Positions 7,926 to 16,691 are shown, counted from the stretch's first letter. The stretch: DNA of 64,000 bases from SYFY01 sp031385325 (GCA_031385325.1 JANNBJ010000044.1:1-64000); one strand, 5' to 3'. The notes: a model not told the origin generated them from the letters alone. Translations and numbers: made by a program.

Positions 7926-9152
7926 TCAGGTCCTGCCACGTAGTGCCTCCAGGCCGTTCAGGCGCACGGCGCGCCAGGCGGGGTAGAGACTGGCCACAAA
8001 GCCTAGCGCCAGCATGAGAAAAACCGCTTGTTCGACATCAGTCCGGAGCAGCTGCGGCACCATGACGGCGCGCAAGCCGAACATCTCTGCTCCCTGCGCC
8101 CATTGGCTGAGGTCGATGCCGTCGTGGAAGTACCAGACGGCGGCGAGACCCAGCAGCACGCCCAGCACCAGTCCCGCAACCATGATCCACATGGATTCGA
8201 TCACCACCTGCAGCACGATCAACGAGCGTTTCATGCCGAGCACCTGCATGAGGCCCAGTTCGCGGGTGCGCTCCAGCACTGCAGAAATGAAGGTATTGGC
8301 GATACCGAAGGCGAGGGCAGTCAGCAGCACCGCGTACCAGATGTAGATCGCGCTGTTGGAAAAACCGATCAGTTCTGCGATCTGCGGTTGCAGTTCTTCC
8401 CAACGACTGACTTTCAGATCTGGCAGATCAGCACGCAGGCGCGCTCGCCAGAGAGCAATGTCTGCCTCGCCATTCAGTCGGAGTGATAACTCGGTGCTGA
8501 GCGATGGAGCCTCGATCAGTTGTTTGAGATTTTCGCGGCCTACCAGAGCAAAGGCCTGTTCCATACCGGTACCTTCGGCGTCGAACAGGCCAATGACGCG
8601 ATAGCCAAACTCGCGATTGTGGCCGGCGGCATCCTGCACGGAAATCACTACTCGTTTGCCGGCTGCGGTGCCCAGTCGTCTGGCGAGTTCCTTGCCGAGC
8701 AGCAGTCCGGAGTCGTTGGCAGCAGTCAGTGGGCGTCCTTCGATGGTCATCTTGCCCATGAATGACAGGTGCTGTTCATCGGCGGGATCGATGCCGGCGA
8801 GGGTCACCCCCCGCGTCTCTCGCTCGCTCTGGATGGCGACGGGGAGCAACAGCCGGGTCGTCCAGCGCACACCACCGGTTGCAAGTGACTCGGTTACGTT
8901 CTCAGGCACGGTGAAGCCATGTTCCGCAACCGGATCACGCAGGTAGTTGTCGGTAGTCACCTTGAGATCACCCACAAAGGCGTCAATGGCATCCGCCCGC
9001 ATGCTGAATTCCCAGCCTCGCAAAAAGGAACCGGCGAACAGCAGCGTCCCCATTCCAATAGCCACTGCCAGACACAGCATGCTGTTACGGCGCCGATAGC
9101 GCATGAGGTTGCGCAGACCGAGCCGGGCGATCATGGCGATAGGAGTGTTCAT
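7926..9152 (-). CDS. FtsX-type ABC permease (second copy)
   Basis: A 408-residue permease with one N-terminal TM helix, a large periplasmic domain and three C-terminal TM helices (YAVLLTALAFGIANTFIS, IVLQVVIESMWIMVAGLVLGVLLG, AVFLMLALGFVASLYPAW), i.e. the MacB/LolC-E topology. FtsX core motifs AIANTF-like and ERTRELGLMQVLGMKRS are present. Its ATG at 9152 overlaps the stop codon of a gene relic (9149-9241), preserving an ATGA coupling to a permease that is otherwise lost. It presumably forms a heterodimer with the permease at 9285-10508. Confidence 0.88.
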   Translation of the reverse strand: MNTPIAMIARLGLRNLMRYRRRNSMLCLAVAIGMGTLLFAGSFLRGWEFSMRADAIDAFVGDLKVTTDNYLRDPVAEHGFTVPENVTESLATGGVRWTTRLLLPVAIQSERETRGVTLAGIDPADEQHLSFMGKMTIEGRPLTAANDSGLLLGKELARRLGTAAGKRVVISVQDAAGHNREFGYRVIGLFDAEGTGMEQAFALVGRENLKQLIEAPSLSTELSLRLNGEADIALWRARLRADLPDLKVSRWEELQPQIAELIGFSNSAIYIWYAVLLTALAFGIANTFISAVLERTRELGLMQVLGMKRSLIVLQVVIESMWIMVAGLVLGVLLGLAAVWYFHDGIDLSQWAQGAEMFGLRAVMVPQLLRTDVEQAVFLMLALGFVASLYPAWRAVRLNGLEALRGRT

Positions 9153-9241
9153 GCGGCGCGTAATGCCTCGACAGGTTGTAACTTGCGGATCCGCAGTGTT
9201 GGAATGAAGGCGGCGATCTGCGTGGCCAGCATCAACAACAT
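9149..9241 (-). pseudogene. C-terminal relic of a third FtsX-type permease
   Basis: The 130-bp gap between the two permeases still encodes about 30 residues, ending in TLRIRKLQPVEALRAA then stop. This matches the C-terminus of the intact upstream permease (GMRIRRLQPVEALRAT) at most positions. The relic has no full gene upstream; its reading frame runs back, out of register, into the stop region of the intact permease. The stop overlaps the ATG of the next permease (ATGA). It appears to be all that survives of a diverged tandem permease copy after an internal deletion. Confidence 0.7.
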
Positions 9242-9284
9242 CGGGGCATAGCTTCCACCATGGCGTGGTGACTGAGCGGGTTGG

Positions 9285-10508
9285 TCAGGTGGCACGCAGT
9301 GCCTCCACCGGTTGCAGTCGTCGGATGCGCATACCAGGCAGAAAGGCGGCAGCCTGGGTTGCTACAAACATGAGCACCGAGGGCCACAACAAACCGGCAA
9401 GGTCAAATGAAGGGTAGAGGCGGGAAGGCATCTGGAACTGACGCATGACACTACCCGCCGAAGCCGGCACTGGAATTCCTGCTTTGGCCAGGTACAACAC
9501 CAGCGCGACGGAGATCAGGGCGCCGGCAAGAACACCAGCGCCACACAACAACACTGATTCGAGTTGCAGCATCCACTGCAGTCGCCCCGGTGTCAGTCCC
9601 ACGGCCATCAGCATGCCGAACTCGCGTGTTCGTTCGAACACCGTCATCACGAAAGTGTTGACGATGCTGAAAGTGACCATCATGCCGAGCATTACGAAGA
9701 AGAAATAGCCGCCAAGACGTTTGACATCCATCATGCTGGTCAACTCCGGCCGTACGTCATCCCAGTTGCGCAAGCTGAGCCCTGCCGGCAGGATGCTGCC
9801 GATCTCGGTGGCGAGCTCAGTCGTGTTGGCGAGATTGTCAGCCATCAGGACGATGCTGTTGCAGGCATCTCCGAGTTCGAACGCATCGCGGAATGGTTTC
9901 ATTGGAACGTGTACAAGCCCCCGGTCCAGTTCGGCGACCCCGCTGTCGATGAGGCCAACCACACTCAGCGACATTGCCGCCACACTGCCTTCCAGACCGG
10001 TGCCCAGAATCACCATCTGGTCCCCAACGCCGATACCAAGATTGATGGCGAGGGCTGCGCCGATCACCGTTTCATTGCTGTCTATATCCCGCAGGTAACG
10101 CCCCCCTGCAGCGATCTGTCGGGGCAGAATCATGGCTTGTGCTTCGGCCTGCGGATCAACAGCCACGATCTGTGCGCCTGCTGTACGCTCCCCACTGGAT
10201 ACGAGCGCGAAGGTAGCCGCCCGGGGCAGTGCCGCGTTAACGGAGGGCAGTGCGCGAATGCGGGATATCAATGCACTGGCGCCAGGAATGGTCCTTTCCA
10301 GATCAGGGTTATCGAGGTATTCCGGTGTCTGGATCTGCAGATGTCCGACACCCATGCGAGCGATGTTCTCGGCCATGGCGGCGTATTGCCCGGTTTGCAT
10401 CGACAGTGCAAACACCATGATGGCCACTGAAAAACCGATTGCGCAGGCGGTGAGCACCGTGCGGCGTGGATTGCGCCCGAGGTTGCGCCAGGCAACGGCC
10501 GTCAGCAC
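9285..10508 (-). CDS. FtsX-type ABC permease (first copy)
   Basis: A 407-residue permease of MacB/LolC-E topology: N-terminal TM (VLTACAIGFSVAIMVFALSM), large periplasmic MacB-like core, then three C-terminal TM helices and the tail RIRRLQPVEALRAT. The FtsX loop ERTREFGMLMAVGLTPGRLQWML is present. The start is a GTG at 10508. It lies downstream of the LolA-like gene across a 200-bp spacer carrying two strong hairpins, and upstream of the permease relic. Together with the permease at 7926 and the ATPase it forms an ABC mechanotransmission complex. Confidence 0.88.
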   Translation of the reverse strand: MLTAVAWRNLGRNPRRTVLTACAIGFSVAIMVFALSMQTGQYAAMAENIARMGVGHLQIQTPEYLDNPDLERTIPGASALISRIRALPSVNAALPRAATFALVSSGERTAGAQIVAVDPQAEAQAMILPRQIAAGGRYLRDIDSNETVIGAALAINLGIGVGDQMVILGTGLEGSVAAMSLSVVGLIDSGVAELDRGLVHVPMKPFRDAFELGDACNSIVLMADNLANTTELATEIGSILPAGLSLRNWDDVRPELTSMMDVKRLGGYFFFVMLGMMVTFSIVNTFVMTVFERTREFGMLMAVGLTPGRLQWMLQLESVLLCGAGVLAGALISVALVLYLAKAGIPVPASAGSVMRQFQMPSRLYPSFDLAGLLWPSVLMFVATQAAAFLPGMRIRRLQPVEALRAT

Positions 10509-10560
10509 CGGCCTGGTCGCAAGTTCGGGAGCGTGTGCACTCGCGGCTTAAGGTCACTCT

Positions 10561-10616
10561 GATTAATTCGCTGCTGCGAATCAATCAGGTCCAAGCACTT
10601 CGCTGCAGCGAAGTGC
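10561..10616. repeat. Tandem palindromic hairpins inside ABC operon
   Basis: Two adjacent inverted repeats occupy the 200-bp spacer between the LolA-like gene and the first permease. One is a 10-bp imperfect stem (10561-10570 with 10577-10586). The other is a perfect 22-bp palindrome at 10595-10616 (GCACTTCGCTGCAGCGAAGTGC in two halves of eleven). They resemble REP-type elements and may adjust transcript stability or expression of the downstream permeases. No T-run follows on the minus strand, so a simple terminator is less likely. No gene is apparent in the spacer. Confidence 0.55.
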
Positions 10617-10710
10617 GGAGGTCGGATTCTGGGCGGCTCCTCGCCCTGTCTATTAAAAAAGGGGCCCTGAGCTTCACGCATGAAAAATGGTGGTGCATCC
10701 CTGCACCGCC

Positions 10711-11508
10711 TTAACGCGCATTGCGCAGGGAGAATTGGGTGAACATCGCATCGTCAATGGCGACGTCGAAATCGGCCACGCTGTAGCCGAGTTCGGTGTA
10801 GTGCCCCGGCTCTTCAAGATCTTCCATGCGGATGCGGGTTGCAAAGATGCGCCCACCCATCTCGCCGATGGACACGGCGCGCATTCGCTTCAGCGGCACC
10901 ATGTCCTGGTCAAAGTAGGTGGCTTCGAGAAGCACATTGTCGTCCCGCAGCTGGAGTTGTTGCTTGCCCCACACCACCGGGGCATCCGGATGGGGAATGG
11001 CATCGATGACATGGACCACGTGTCCTTCAACCGTGGATTGGCTTGTCAGCGTCAGGTCGTAATGCACCAGCAACTCGTCACTTCGGGAAAGATCGTTGTA
11101 CGAAAAGTCCGAACCCGCCCAGCTTTGTGACATGAGACTGGCAGGCAACCGTACCACCCGATTGAGCTTGGGTGTAAACGTCCACATCTCGCGACCGAGT
11201 TTGAGCGTGGCATTACCTGCATCGCGTGTCGGCGCGGTGAAACGGATGAGTGCATCTTCCCGACCTCGTGTCCACGCCACCAACTCGCTGGTCCTCTCCC
11301 AATCGGGTCGATGAACGGTCATTGCGAGTTCGGTATGACTGGTCACACCGCGCGTGAGATCGATAGCGTCGCTGACCAGGACGCGGGCAAGGTCCTGTCC
11401 GGCACTGACCTCGGCGTGTGCGGCGGGCAAAGGCACGAGGGATGTGGCCAGAACCAACCAGGCAGGAAAAAAAGCGCAGATAGCGCGGAGCAACGGTCGG
11501 GTGGTCAC
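10711..11508 (-). CDS. LolA-like outer-membrane lipoprotein-sorting protein
   Basis: A 265-residue periplasmic protein with a Sec signal peptide (LLRAICAFFPAWLVLATSLVPLPAAHA). The mature protein carries the LolA-like motif series: TELAMTVHRPDWERTSELVAWTRGREDALIRFTAP, GREMWTFTPKLNRVVRLPASLMSQSWAGSDFSYNDL, and the closing EEPGHYTEL. These are typical of the uncharacterised 'outer membrane lipoprotein-sorting protein' family found next to FtsX-type ABC exporters. It likely accepts a hydrophobic cargo from the permeases and shuttles it across the periplasm. It overlaps the upstream lipoprotein gene by 4 bp (ATGA at 11505). Confidence 0.85.
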   Translation of the reverse strand: MTTRPLLRAICAFFPAWLVLATSLVPLPAAHAEVSAGQDLARVLVSDAIDLTRGVTSHTELAMTVHRPDWERTSELVAWTRGREDALIRFTAPTRDAGNATLKLGREMWTFTPKLNRVVRLPASLMSQSWAGSDFSYNDLSRSDELLVHYDLTLTSQSTVEGHVVHVIDAIPHPDAPVVWGKQQLQLRDDNVLLEATYFDQDMVPLKRMRAVSIGEMGGRIFATRIRMEDLEEPGHYTELGYSVADFDVAIDDAMFTQFSLRNAR

Positions 11509-11924
11509 CTGCGCACCTGTTCAGCTGTGATGCTTGATGTTGGACTTCGTACAATGCGGAATGCAACCGACGAATCTCCATCGTCCATAGCGGACACCAG
11601 TTCACACCTTGATCCCCAGATTTCTTTCGGCGTCGGCATGCCCTCCCAAAAAAACTGCATGCGACCGGACCAATGCTCGGTGATCACGCAGCTTCCATCT
11701 CGGCGAGTTACTGATGTGGTTGCTGGTAAATCGAGCCAGCTTCCGTCTGACTTATGGATTCGCGGACTCACGGCCCAATCGCCCAGCCAAAAATCAAAAT
11801 CGTTGGCGCACCTGATGGTCTGGCGAGTTATTTGATCCTGGTCGTTGAGAGCGCACGCACTCAAGCCAAAGATCCCAAAGATCCCTGCGATGAGCTGGGC
11901 CGCGAGAATGATTCGAGCGTGCAT
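11505..11924 (-). CDS. Small lipoprotein, first gene of ABC operon
   Basis: A 139-residue protein with a lipoprotein signal (IFGIFGLSAC, lipidated Cys at about 25). The mature N-terminus NDFDFWLGDWAVSPR followed by VITEHWSGRMQFFWEGMPTPKEIWG resembles a family of exported proteins with an FDFWxGxW motif. Such proteins are usually somewhat longer as I recall them, and the segment after KEIWG does not look family-like, so the C-terminus may be truncated or frame-shifted. It overlaps the LolA-like gene by 4 bp, indicating coupling, and its position suggests it is a component or cargo of the exporter. Confidence 0.65.
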   Translation of the reverse strand: MHARIILAAQLIAGIFGIFGLSACALNDQDQITRQTIRCANDFDFWLGDWAVSPRIHKSDGSWLDLPATTSVTRRDGSCVITEHWSGRMQFFWEGMPTPKEIWGSRCELVSAMDDGDSSVAFRIVRSPTSSITAEQVRR

Positions 11925-11966
11925 GCGAACCTCCGGCGATTCGGGCGTAGTGTCTCGATCTCCCGC

Positions 11967-13115
11967 TCAACCGAGCGACTGATACACCGCTCGCAGCAAG
12001 GTATGCGCGCGATCATCGCCCACCGTACCTTCGCCCATGCGATTCATCACGTAGGCCATGGTAAAACCGGCATCGACGTCGTTCACTACTAACGAGCCAC
12101 CCCAGCCGCCCCAATAGCAGACTCGTGCGTTGGGGCTGATCGGATTTTTCGACGAGTTGAGTCCATACCCCACGCCGAAGGTAACGCCGATGCCTAACAC
12201 CAGGTCACGTCCCGCAGCCTGCACATCAAAGATGCGGTCTATGGTGTGTCTGGGTAACAGCTTTACGCCTCGTAGCGTACCGCCGTGAGATACGGCGGCC
12301 TGGGCGAGCGCAACACCGCGTGCATTGCCGTGTCCACCGGCGGCTGGAATCTCGGCGCGACGCCAGGGAATTTCCCACGATTGTTCAGCGAGCAGCCGGG
12401 GATTGGCAGCGCGGTAGGGTATGGAGTCTTTGTCTGGCACGCGCGATCCGTCTGCACTGCCGAACACCAGAGGTGGTGCAGGAATCACCGGTGCAACACG
12501 CACATCCATTTCCGGCGGGACACCGATGTGGAATTCCGCCCCCATCGGGGCTGCGATTTCCTCGCGGAAAAAACGGCCTACCGACCGACCATCCACACGC
12601 CGCACCACTTCACCTACCAGGTTCCCCTGGGTGACGGCGTGATAACCAGACTTCCGGCCAGGCTCCCACCACGTTGATTGCCGGGCCAGAAGCCCGGTGG
12701 CCTTGTCCCAGTCATAGAGATCGGTTGGGTCCAGCCGTTGCTCCCACGCGGGCACACCGGCGGTATGCGACAAGAGATGTCGCACCAGGACATTGCCCTT
12801 GTTGTTTGAACCGAACTCCGGCCAGTATTTTTCGACCGGTGCGTCTACATCGACTAGGCCTCGCCCGGCCAGTACCAGCAGCGACAGACAACTCATGGTC
12901 TTGGTGGTCGAAAACACGTTGATGATCGTGTCGCGTAACCACGGCTTCTCAGCCGCCGGGTCGAGGTGTCCGCCCCACAGGTCCACCACCAGTTCATCAC
13001 CCATGACGACGGCGACAGATGCACCCACGTCACCGTGATCCGTGAAATTGGCCGCGAAGGCGTCTTTCACTGCCGCAAACCGTTCTTTGACTGCGCCGCT
13101 GATCTCGATGCTCAT
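11967..13115 (-). CDS. Serine hydrolase of the class C beta-lactamase fold
   Basis: A 382-residue penicillin-binding-protein-like esterase. The nucleophile motif SxxK is S-T-T-K in VFSTTKTMSCL (near residue 70). Family landmarks HLLSHTAGVPAW and GRKSGYHAVTQGNLVGEVVRRV follow, and the C-terminal GYGLNSSKNPI and YWGGWGGSLVVND region supplies the substrate strand. No signal peptide, so probably cytosolic (EstB-like esterase/carboxylesterase). The ATG at 13115 has GGGGAG nine bases upstream; the open frame continues to 13655 only through the repeat-rich spacer. Substrate unknown. Confidence 0.85.
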   Translation of the reverse strand: MSIEISGAVKERFAAVKDAFAANFTDHGDVGASVAVVMGDELVVDLWGGHLDPAAEKPWLRDTIINVFSTTKTMSCLSLLVLAGRGLVDVDAPVEKYWPEFGSNNKGNVLVRHLLSHTAGVPAWEQRLDPTDLYDWDKATGLLARQSTWWEPGRKSGYHAVTQGNLVGEVVRRVDGRSVGRFFREEIAAPMGAEFHIGVPPEMDVRVAPVIPAPPLVFGSADGSRVPDKDSIPYRAANPRLLAEQSWEIPWRRAEIPAAGGHGNARGVALAQAAVSHGGTLRGVKLLPRHTIDRIFDVQAAGRDLVLGIGVTFGVGYGLNSSKNPISPNARVCYWGGWGGSLVVNDVDAGFTMAYVMNRMGEGTVGDDRAHTLLRAVYQSLG

Positions 13116-13180
13116 GCTGTGTCTCCCCTGAAGAGCCGCAAGGCTGCCACAGGATGAACCGGGTTGCGATGTTCGGGAAC

Positions 13181-13256
13181 CGCGAGGACACACCTCGGGG
13201 TTTGCAAGCGGGGGGAACCAAGAGGAACCAAGAGGAACCAAGAGGACACACCTCCT
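13181..13256 (-). repeat. Dispersed CGAGGACACACC repeat, copy A, with 10-mer tandem
   Basis: Within the 244-bp spacer between divergent genes, CGAGGACACACCTCGGGG occurs at 13183-13200. The 10-mer GGAACCAAGA follows, tandemly repeated three times at 13214-13243 and running directly into another GGACACACCT at 13244-13253. Read on the minus strand, 13181-13210 resembles the right end of copies B-D (TTGCAAACCCCGAGGTGTGT versus TACAAATCCCGGGCTGTGT). The rest of the spacer holds no gene that I can support. Confidence 0.6.
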
Positions 13257-13359
13257 GACGTCAGCGAATCTCGGTTCGCGCTCTGACTGTCCTTCTCGTG
13301 CAGTGGTCTCGTGGCTGGATTTGTGTTTTCTTTGCCGGTCATTAATTTCGGAGAGAGTC

Positions 13360-14310
13360 ATGGCCACGGGGCTGATTGCGCTGCTGGATGATGTGGTGGC
13401 CATCGCCAAGGTGGCGGCTGCATCGCTGGATGACGTCGGCGCACAGGCGGTGAAAGCCAGCTCCAAAGCGGCAGGTGTGGTCATCGACGATACGGCGGTG
13501 ACGCCGCGGTACGTTGTTGGGTTCGCGGCAGATCGTGAGTTGCCGATCGTCGGCCGCATCGCGCTCGGCTCCGTCCGCAACAAGTTGCTCATTCTGCTAC
13601 CAGTGGCAATGCTGCTCAGCGCCTTCGCGCCATGGGCCATCACGCCGCTACTCATGTTCGGCGGTTTGTTTCTCTGTTATGAAGGTGCCGAGAAGATCCT
13701 CGAAGCGGTGTCGCCCCACGCAGCGCACGAGCATGAGGCAGAGATCGGCCTCGATCAGCTGGATCCGAAGCACCTGGAAGATCAGAAGGTGGCTGGTGCG
13801 ATCCGCACGGACTTCATCCTGTCGGCCGAAATCATGGCCATTGCACTCGCGACCATTCCCGATGCCGGGTTTGTGTCGCAGTTCATGTCGCTGGTTGTTG
13901 TCGCGATCGCGATCACGGCGGGCGTGTACGGAGCGGTTGCGTTCATCGTCAAGGCCGATGACATGGGCGTTGCCATGGCGGGGTACTCCATCGGTGCAGT
14001 GCGCGCCCTGGGTCGTGGTCTCGTGAGTGCCATGCCTGTTGTGCTGCGTGGTCTTGCGGGCATTGGGACTGTGGCGATGATGTGGGTGGGCGGCGGGATC
14101 GTCACTCACGGTCTCGAAACCTATGGCTTTGGCGCTCTCGCGCACGGCATCGACCACATAGCGGAGCAGCTCGCAGCGGGTCAGGCGTTTGTTCAATGGC
14201 TGGTGACTACGTTGCTCACCAGTGTGTTTGGCGCAGCAGCGGGTGCGGCGCTCATCCCGGTTGTGGGCAGGGTTCTCGTTCCGGTGTATCGAAGGTTCAC
14301 GGGCGGCTGA
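13360..14310 (+). CDS. DUF808 / YedI-family inner-membrane protein
   Basis: A 316-residue membrane protein. Its N-terminus MATGLIALLDDVVAIAKVAAASLDDVGAQAVKASSKAAGVVIDDTAVTPRYV is the hallmark of the DUF808 (E. coli YedI) family. Several hydrophobic segments follow (LLILLPVAMLLSAFAPWAITPLLMFGGLFLCYEGAEKI, AEIMAIALATIPDAGFV, LVVVAIAITAGVYGAVAFIV, and a C-terminal LTSVFGAAAGAALIPVV). Molecular function is not established. Start at 13360 is supported by GGAGAG just upstream; the frame upstream reads through the repeat-bearing spacer. It is divergent from the serine hydrolase. Confidence 0.9.
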   Translation: MATGLIALLDDVVAIAKVAAASLDDVGAQAVKASSKAAGVVIDDTAVTPRYVVGFAADRELPIVGRIALGSVRNKLLILLPVAMLLSAFAPWAITPLLMFGGLFLCYEGAEKILEAVSPHAAHEHEAEIGLDQLDPKHLEDQKVAGAIRTDFILSAEIMAIALATIPDAGFVSQFMSLVVVAIAITAGVYGAVAFIVKADDMGVAMAGYSIGAVRALGRGLVSAMPVVLRGLAGIGTVAMMWVGGGIVTHGLETYGFGALAHGIDHIAEQLAAGQAFVQWLVTTLLTSVFGAAAGAALIPVVGRVLVPVYRRFTGG

Positions 14311-14427
14311 AGGTCGGACCAGTCTGTCACTGCCGCGCTTTGACGATCAGCATCGAGCGACCGGATTCTCCTCACAGCCAAGTTGTGCCAACATCCGGCA
14401 CTCGAAGAAAAAACCTACACGGGGACG

Positions 14428-15204
14428 ATGAATCAAATGACTGAAGCAACCGAGAACGCCGTACTGGTCGAACGCCGAGGCCGGATCATGGTGATTACCT
14501 TGAATCGGCCAGAAGCCATGAATGCCATCAATGGTGCACTCTCACACGGCCTGCTCAACGCCGTGCGGGAGCTGGATGCGGACAGTTCGCTGACGGCAGG
14601 TGTCATCACCGGCAACGGTCGGGCATTTTGCGCAGGGATGGACCTGAAGGCTTTCTCCCGCGGCGAAGACGTCGGACCGCTCGGCACGTTTGTTCGTTCC
14701 GGCTGCAACAAGCCCCTCATCGGCGCCATCAACGGTTTCGCGCTGGCAGGTGGATGCGAGATCGCCTTGACCTGTGATCTGCTCGTGGCATCGAAGGGCG
14801 CGAAAATCGGCATACGTGAAGTGAAGGTGGGCCTCTTCGCCGCGGCCGGTGGCGTATTCCGTCTACCAGCCCGCGTCGGCTTCGCCAAGGCGATGGAGAT
14901 GGCGCTTACCGGTGAGCCGATTACCGCAGAAGAAGCGTTCACTGCCGGCATGGTGACTGAAGTGACCGAGCCGGGCGAAACGTTGAATGCGGCAATTCGC
15001 CTCGCTGAAAGAATTGCCGAAAATGCACCACTCGCCGTGGCTGCGTCCAAGGCCCTGGTGAGGGCTGCTGCTCAGGGCATCGACGAAGAGAGCCTGTGGA
15101 AGATGCAGGTACCGCTACAGCAGAAGGTCTTCAGTTCCAATGATGCCAAGGAAGGTCCAAAGGCATTTGCCGAGAAGCGCGCACCGAACTGGACTGGAAC
15201 CTGA
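14428..15204 (+). CDS. Enoyl-CoA hydratase/isomerase (crotonase superfamily)
   Basis: A 258-residue crotonase. The oxyanion-hole segments are visible as AFCAGMDLKAF (near residue 70) and INGFALAGGCEIALTCDLLVAS (near 105-125). IREVKVGLFAAAGGVFRLPARVG follows, where the usual catalytic Glu of hydratases (G-[LI]-x-P-x-x-G region) is not obvious, so hydratase, isomerase or another acyl-CoA reaction are all possible. ATG at 14428 (or 14437) gives the standard length. It probably acts in fatty-acid or aromatic-acid CoA degradation. It is convergent with the dioxygenase gene across repeat copy B. Confidence 0.85.
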   Translation: MNQMTEATENAVLVERRGRIMVITLNRPEAMNAINGALSHGLLNAVRELDADSSLTAGVITGNGRAFCAGMDLKAFSRGEDVGPLGTFVRSGCNKPLIGAINGFALAGGCEIALTCDLLVASKGAKIGIREVKVGLFAAAGGVFRLPARVGFAKAMEMALTGEPITAEEAFTAGMVTEVTEPGETLNAAIRLAERIAENAPLAVAASKALVRAAAQGIDEESLWKMQVPLQQKVFSSNDAKEGPKAFAEKRAPNWTGT

Positions 15205-15291
15205 CAGGGCTCTGAGCTGGTTCACATCAGACGGGGCGTTGAGGTGACTCACGGCTCGTCTGTTGGACTGCCTGCCTATTCCGGTGCGAAT

Positions 15292-15420
15292 CCACGAGGA
15301 CACACCTCGGGGAAAATGGTTGGGTTGGATCGCCCCCATCGCAGACAGAGCCGATACGTTGGAAAGTATTCTGGTGTCGTTGAGCGCTTTGGACTACAAA
15401 TCCCGGGCTGTGTCCTCGTA
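15292..15420. repeat. Dispersed inverted-repeat element, copy B
   Basis: An element of about 129 bp fills much of the 348-bp spacer between convergent genes. The left end CCACGAGGACACACCTCGGG (15292-15311) is mirrored by a right end at 15388-15420 (TTGGACTACAAATCCCGGGC then TGTGTCCTCGTA). The interior carries no ORF. Copies C and D share both ends and a degenerate interior block just before the GGACTACAAAT motif. Confidence 0.65.
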
Positions 15421-15552
15421 GGCGTGACGTCGGTTCAACAAGGTGTTGCCTCGTGAATTATCGGATCGGTCTACATCAATAGTGTAATTGTGCCCTTTAC
15501 GAAGAATCGGAGATCGGGGACCTCCAGCGTCGCACATCCATTGCTGCCGATT

Positions 15553-16389
15553 TCAGCGCAGGTAAGGCGCGAACCCCTGACTGCCAAGCGTTACAACGCC
15601 GATATTCGCGATTGCTGCCACTCGGCTCCCCTCGCGCACTGGCGAAAGGGGTTGAGAGTGGTCGAGCGCAAACAGTTGGTCACCTGCGTTAAGTATACGC
15701 CGCTGAGACACTTCCACGCCCGGACACGTCATCGACTCGTTCGCTTTGTATGGCTCGACTTCCGCATACAGCTGGTCCATGAACTGATCCGCAAAGTACA
15801 GCTGAGTGGTGAGAACCTTGTGTTCGTGGAACACCTTCACATGGATGTGCGGCGGCCGTCTGACGACGTTGATGGGCGGCGGGGCGCCCACCAGTTCCCA
15901 TCCGGGGACGACGACATCGAATTCGACGTTGCCGTTGGCATCCGTGATCTGGTGCCCTCTCAGGAAAGTCTTACCCACGGTGTTTTCATTCTGTAGGTCG
16001 CCGCCGACGTTCGAGTACTGCCCTGCGCCATCAGCCAGCCACACGTCGACGACAGCACCGCTTAGCGGCGCGCACGTATCTGCTCGCAAAAAGATCTGGC
16101 CGACGTTGATCCCAAGACGAAGCGCCATGCCGCTACGGTCCTCTGCGATCGAGCGACGCATTTCAGATCGCTCGTAGTAGAACGGCCCATCGGCGGAGTC
16201 TAACGTACGAATGCATGTGAAGCTGCCTACGCGCGAGTCGACGAATCGGGACATCAGCGCATCGAATTCTGCCTTCGTGGTCGGTTCGCGTCCGTCGCGC
16301 AGCACACTTGCGATGGCTGATGAGGGGCTAAGTGCGATCCCCATCGTAAAACTGGCACCTGCAGCGAATTTCCTACGAGTGAGTTTCAT
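15553..16389 (-). CDS. Exported intradiol ring-cleavage dioxygenase-like protein
   Basis: A 278-residue protein with a twin-arginine-type leader (MKLTRRKFAAGASF). The catalytic domain belongs to the catechol 1,2-/protocatechuate 3,4-dioxygenase family. It shows VWLADGAGQYSNVGG (Tyr ligand region), TFLRGHQITDANGNVEFDVVVPGW, and the Fe-binding RPPHIHVKVF block, then LTTQLYFAD. Family members open catechol-type rings with non-haem Fe(III) using 2-His/2-Tyr ligation. Export across the inner membrane is unusual for a catabolic dioxygenase but is known for several uncharacterised relatives. Divergent from the NylB-like hydrolase across repeat copy C. Confidence 0.85.
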   Translation of the reverse strand: MKLTRRKFAAGASFTMGIALSPSSAIASVLRDGREPTTKAEFDALMSRFVDSRVGSFTCIRTLDSADGPFYYERSEMRRSIAEDRSGMALRLGINVGQIFLRADTCAPLSGAVVDVWLADGAGQYSNVGGDLQNENTVGKTFLRGHQITDANGNVEFDVVVPGWELVGAPPPINVVRRPPHIHVKVFHEHKVLTTQLYFADQFMDQLYAEVEPYKANESMTCPGVEVSQRRILNAGDQLFALDHSQPLSPVREGSRVAAIANIGVVTLGSQGFAPYLR

Positions 16390-16491
16390 GTTGGTCCGTC
16401 TCCCAAGTCGGACGAGGGATGCAGGGACATTGGCGGAATTCCTGCAGTTTGTAAAGTCTCAACCCTTTGCGAAGGCTCTTACAATTCGAAG

Positions 16492-16659
16492 CACACGAGG
16501 ACACACCTCGCGGAAACACACGAGGACACACATCGTGGAATTTTACCCGCTGACTCATGGTTCCAGATCGTCGCTCTCAACGACACAGTCGAATTCTTGG
16601 GAAACTCGCTGGTACTCGTGTGCCCCTTGGACTACAAATCGTGGGGTGTGTCTCCGCAG
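16492..16659. repeat. Dispersed inverted-repeat element, copy C
   Basis: A roughly 168-bp element lies in the 302-bp spacer between divergent genes. The left end is duplicated: CACACGAGGACACACCTCG at 16492 and CACACGAGGACACACATCG at 16517. The right end is at 16627-16659 (TTGGACTACAAATCGTGGGG then TGTGTCTCCGC). The rest of the spacer must hold promoters for both flanking genes, but I see none I can support. Confidence 0.65.
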
Positions 16660-16691
16660 TCCCCAGCACTGGCCACGAAGGAGGATAAATC

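Noticed and set aside
13209..13256. CRISPR-like array from repeated GGAACCAAGA
   Set aside because: The units are 10 bp, directly adjacent with no spacers, and no cas gene is present; it is a short tandem repeat.
13116..13655. N-terminal extension of the serine hydrolase on the minus strand
   Set aside because: The open frame runs through the repeat-bearing spacer and antisense to the DUF808 gene; ATG 13115 has a strong ribosome-binding site and fits the family.
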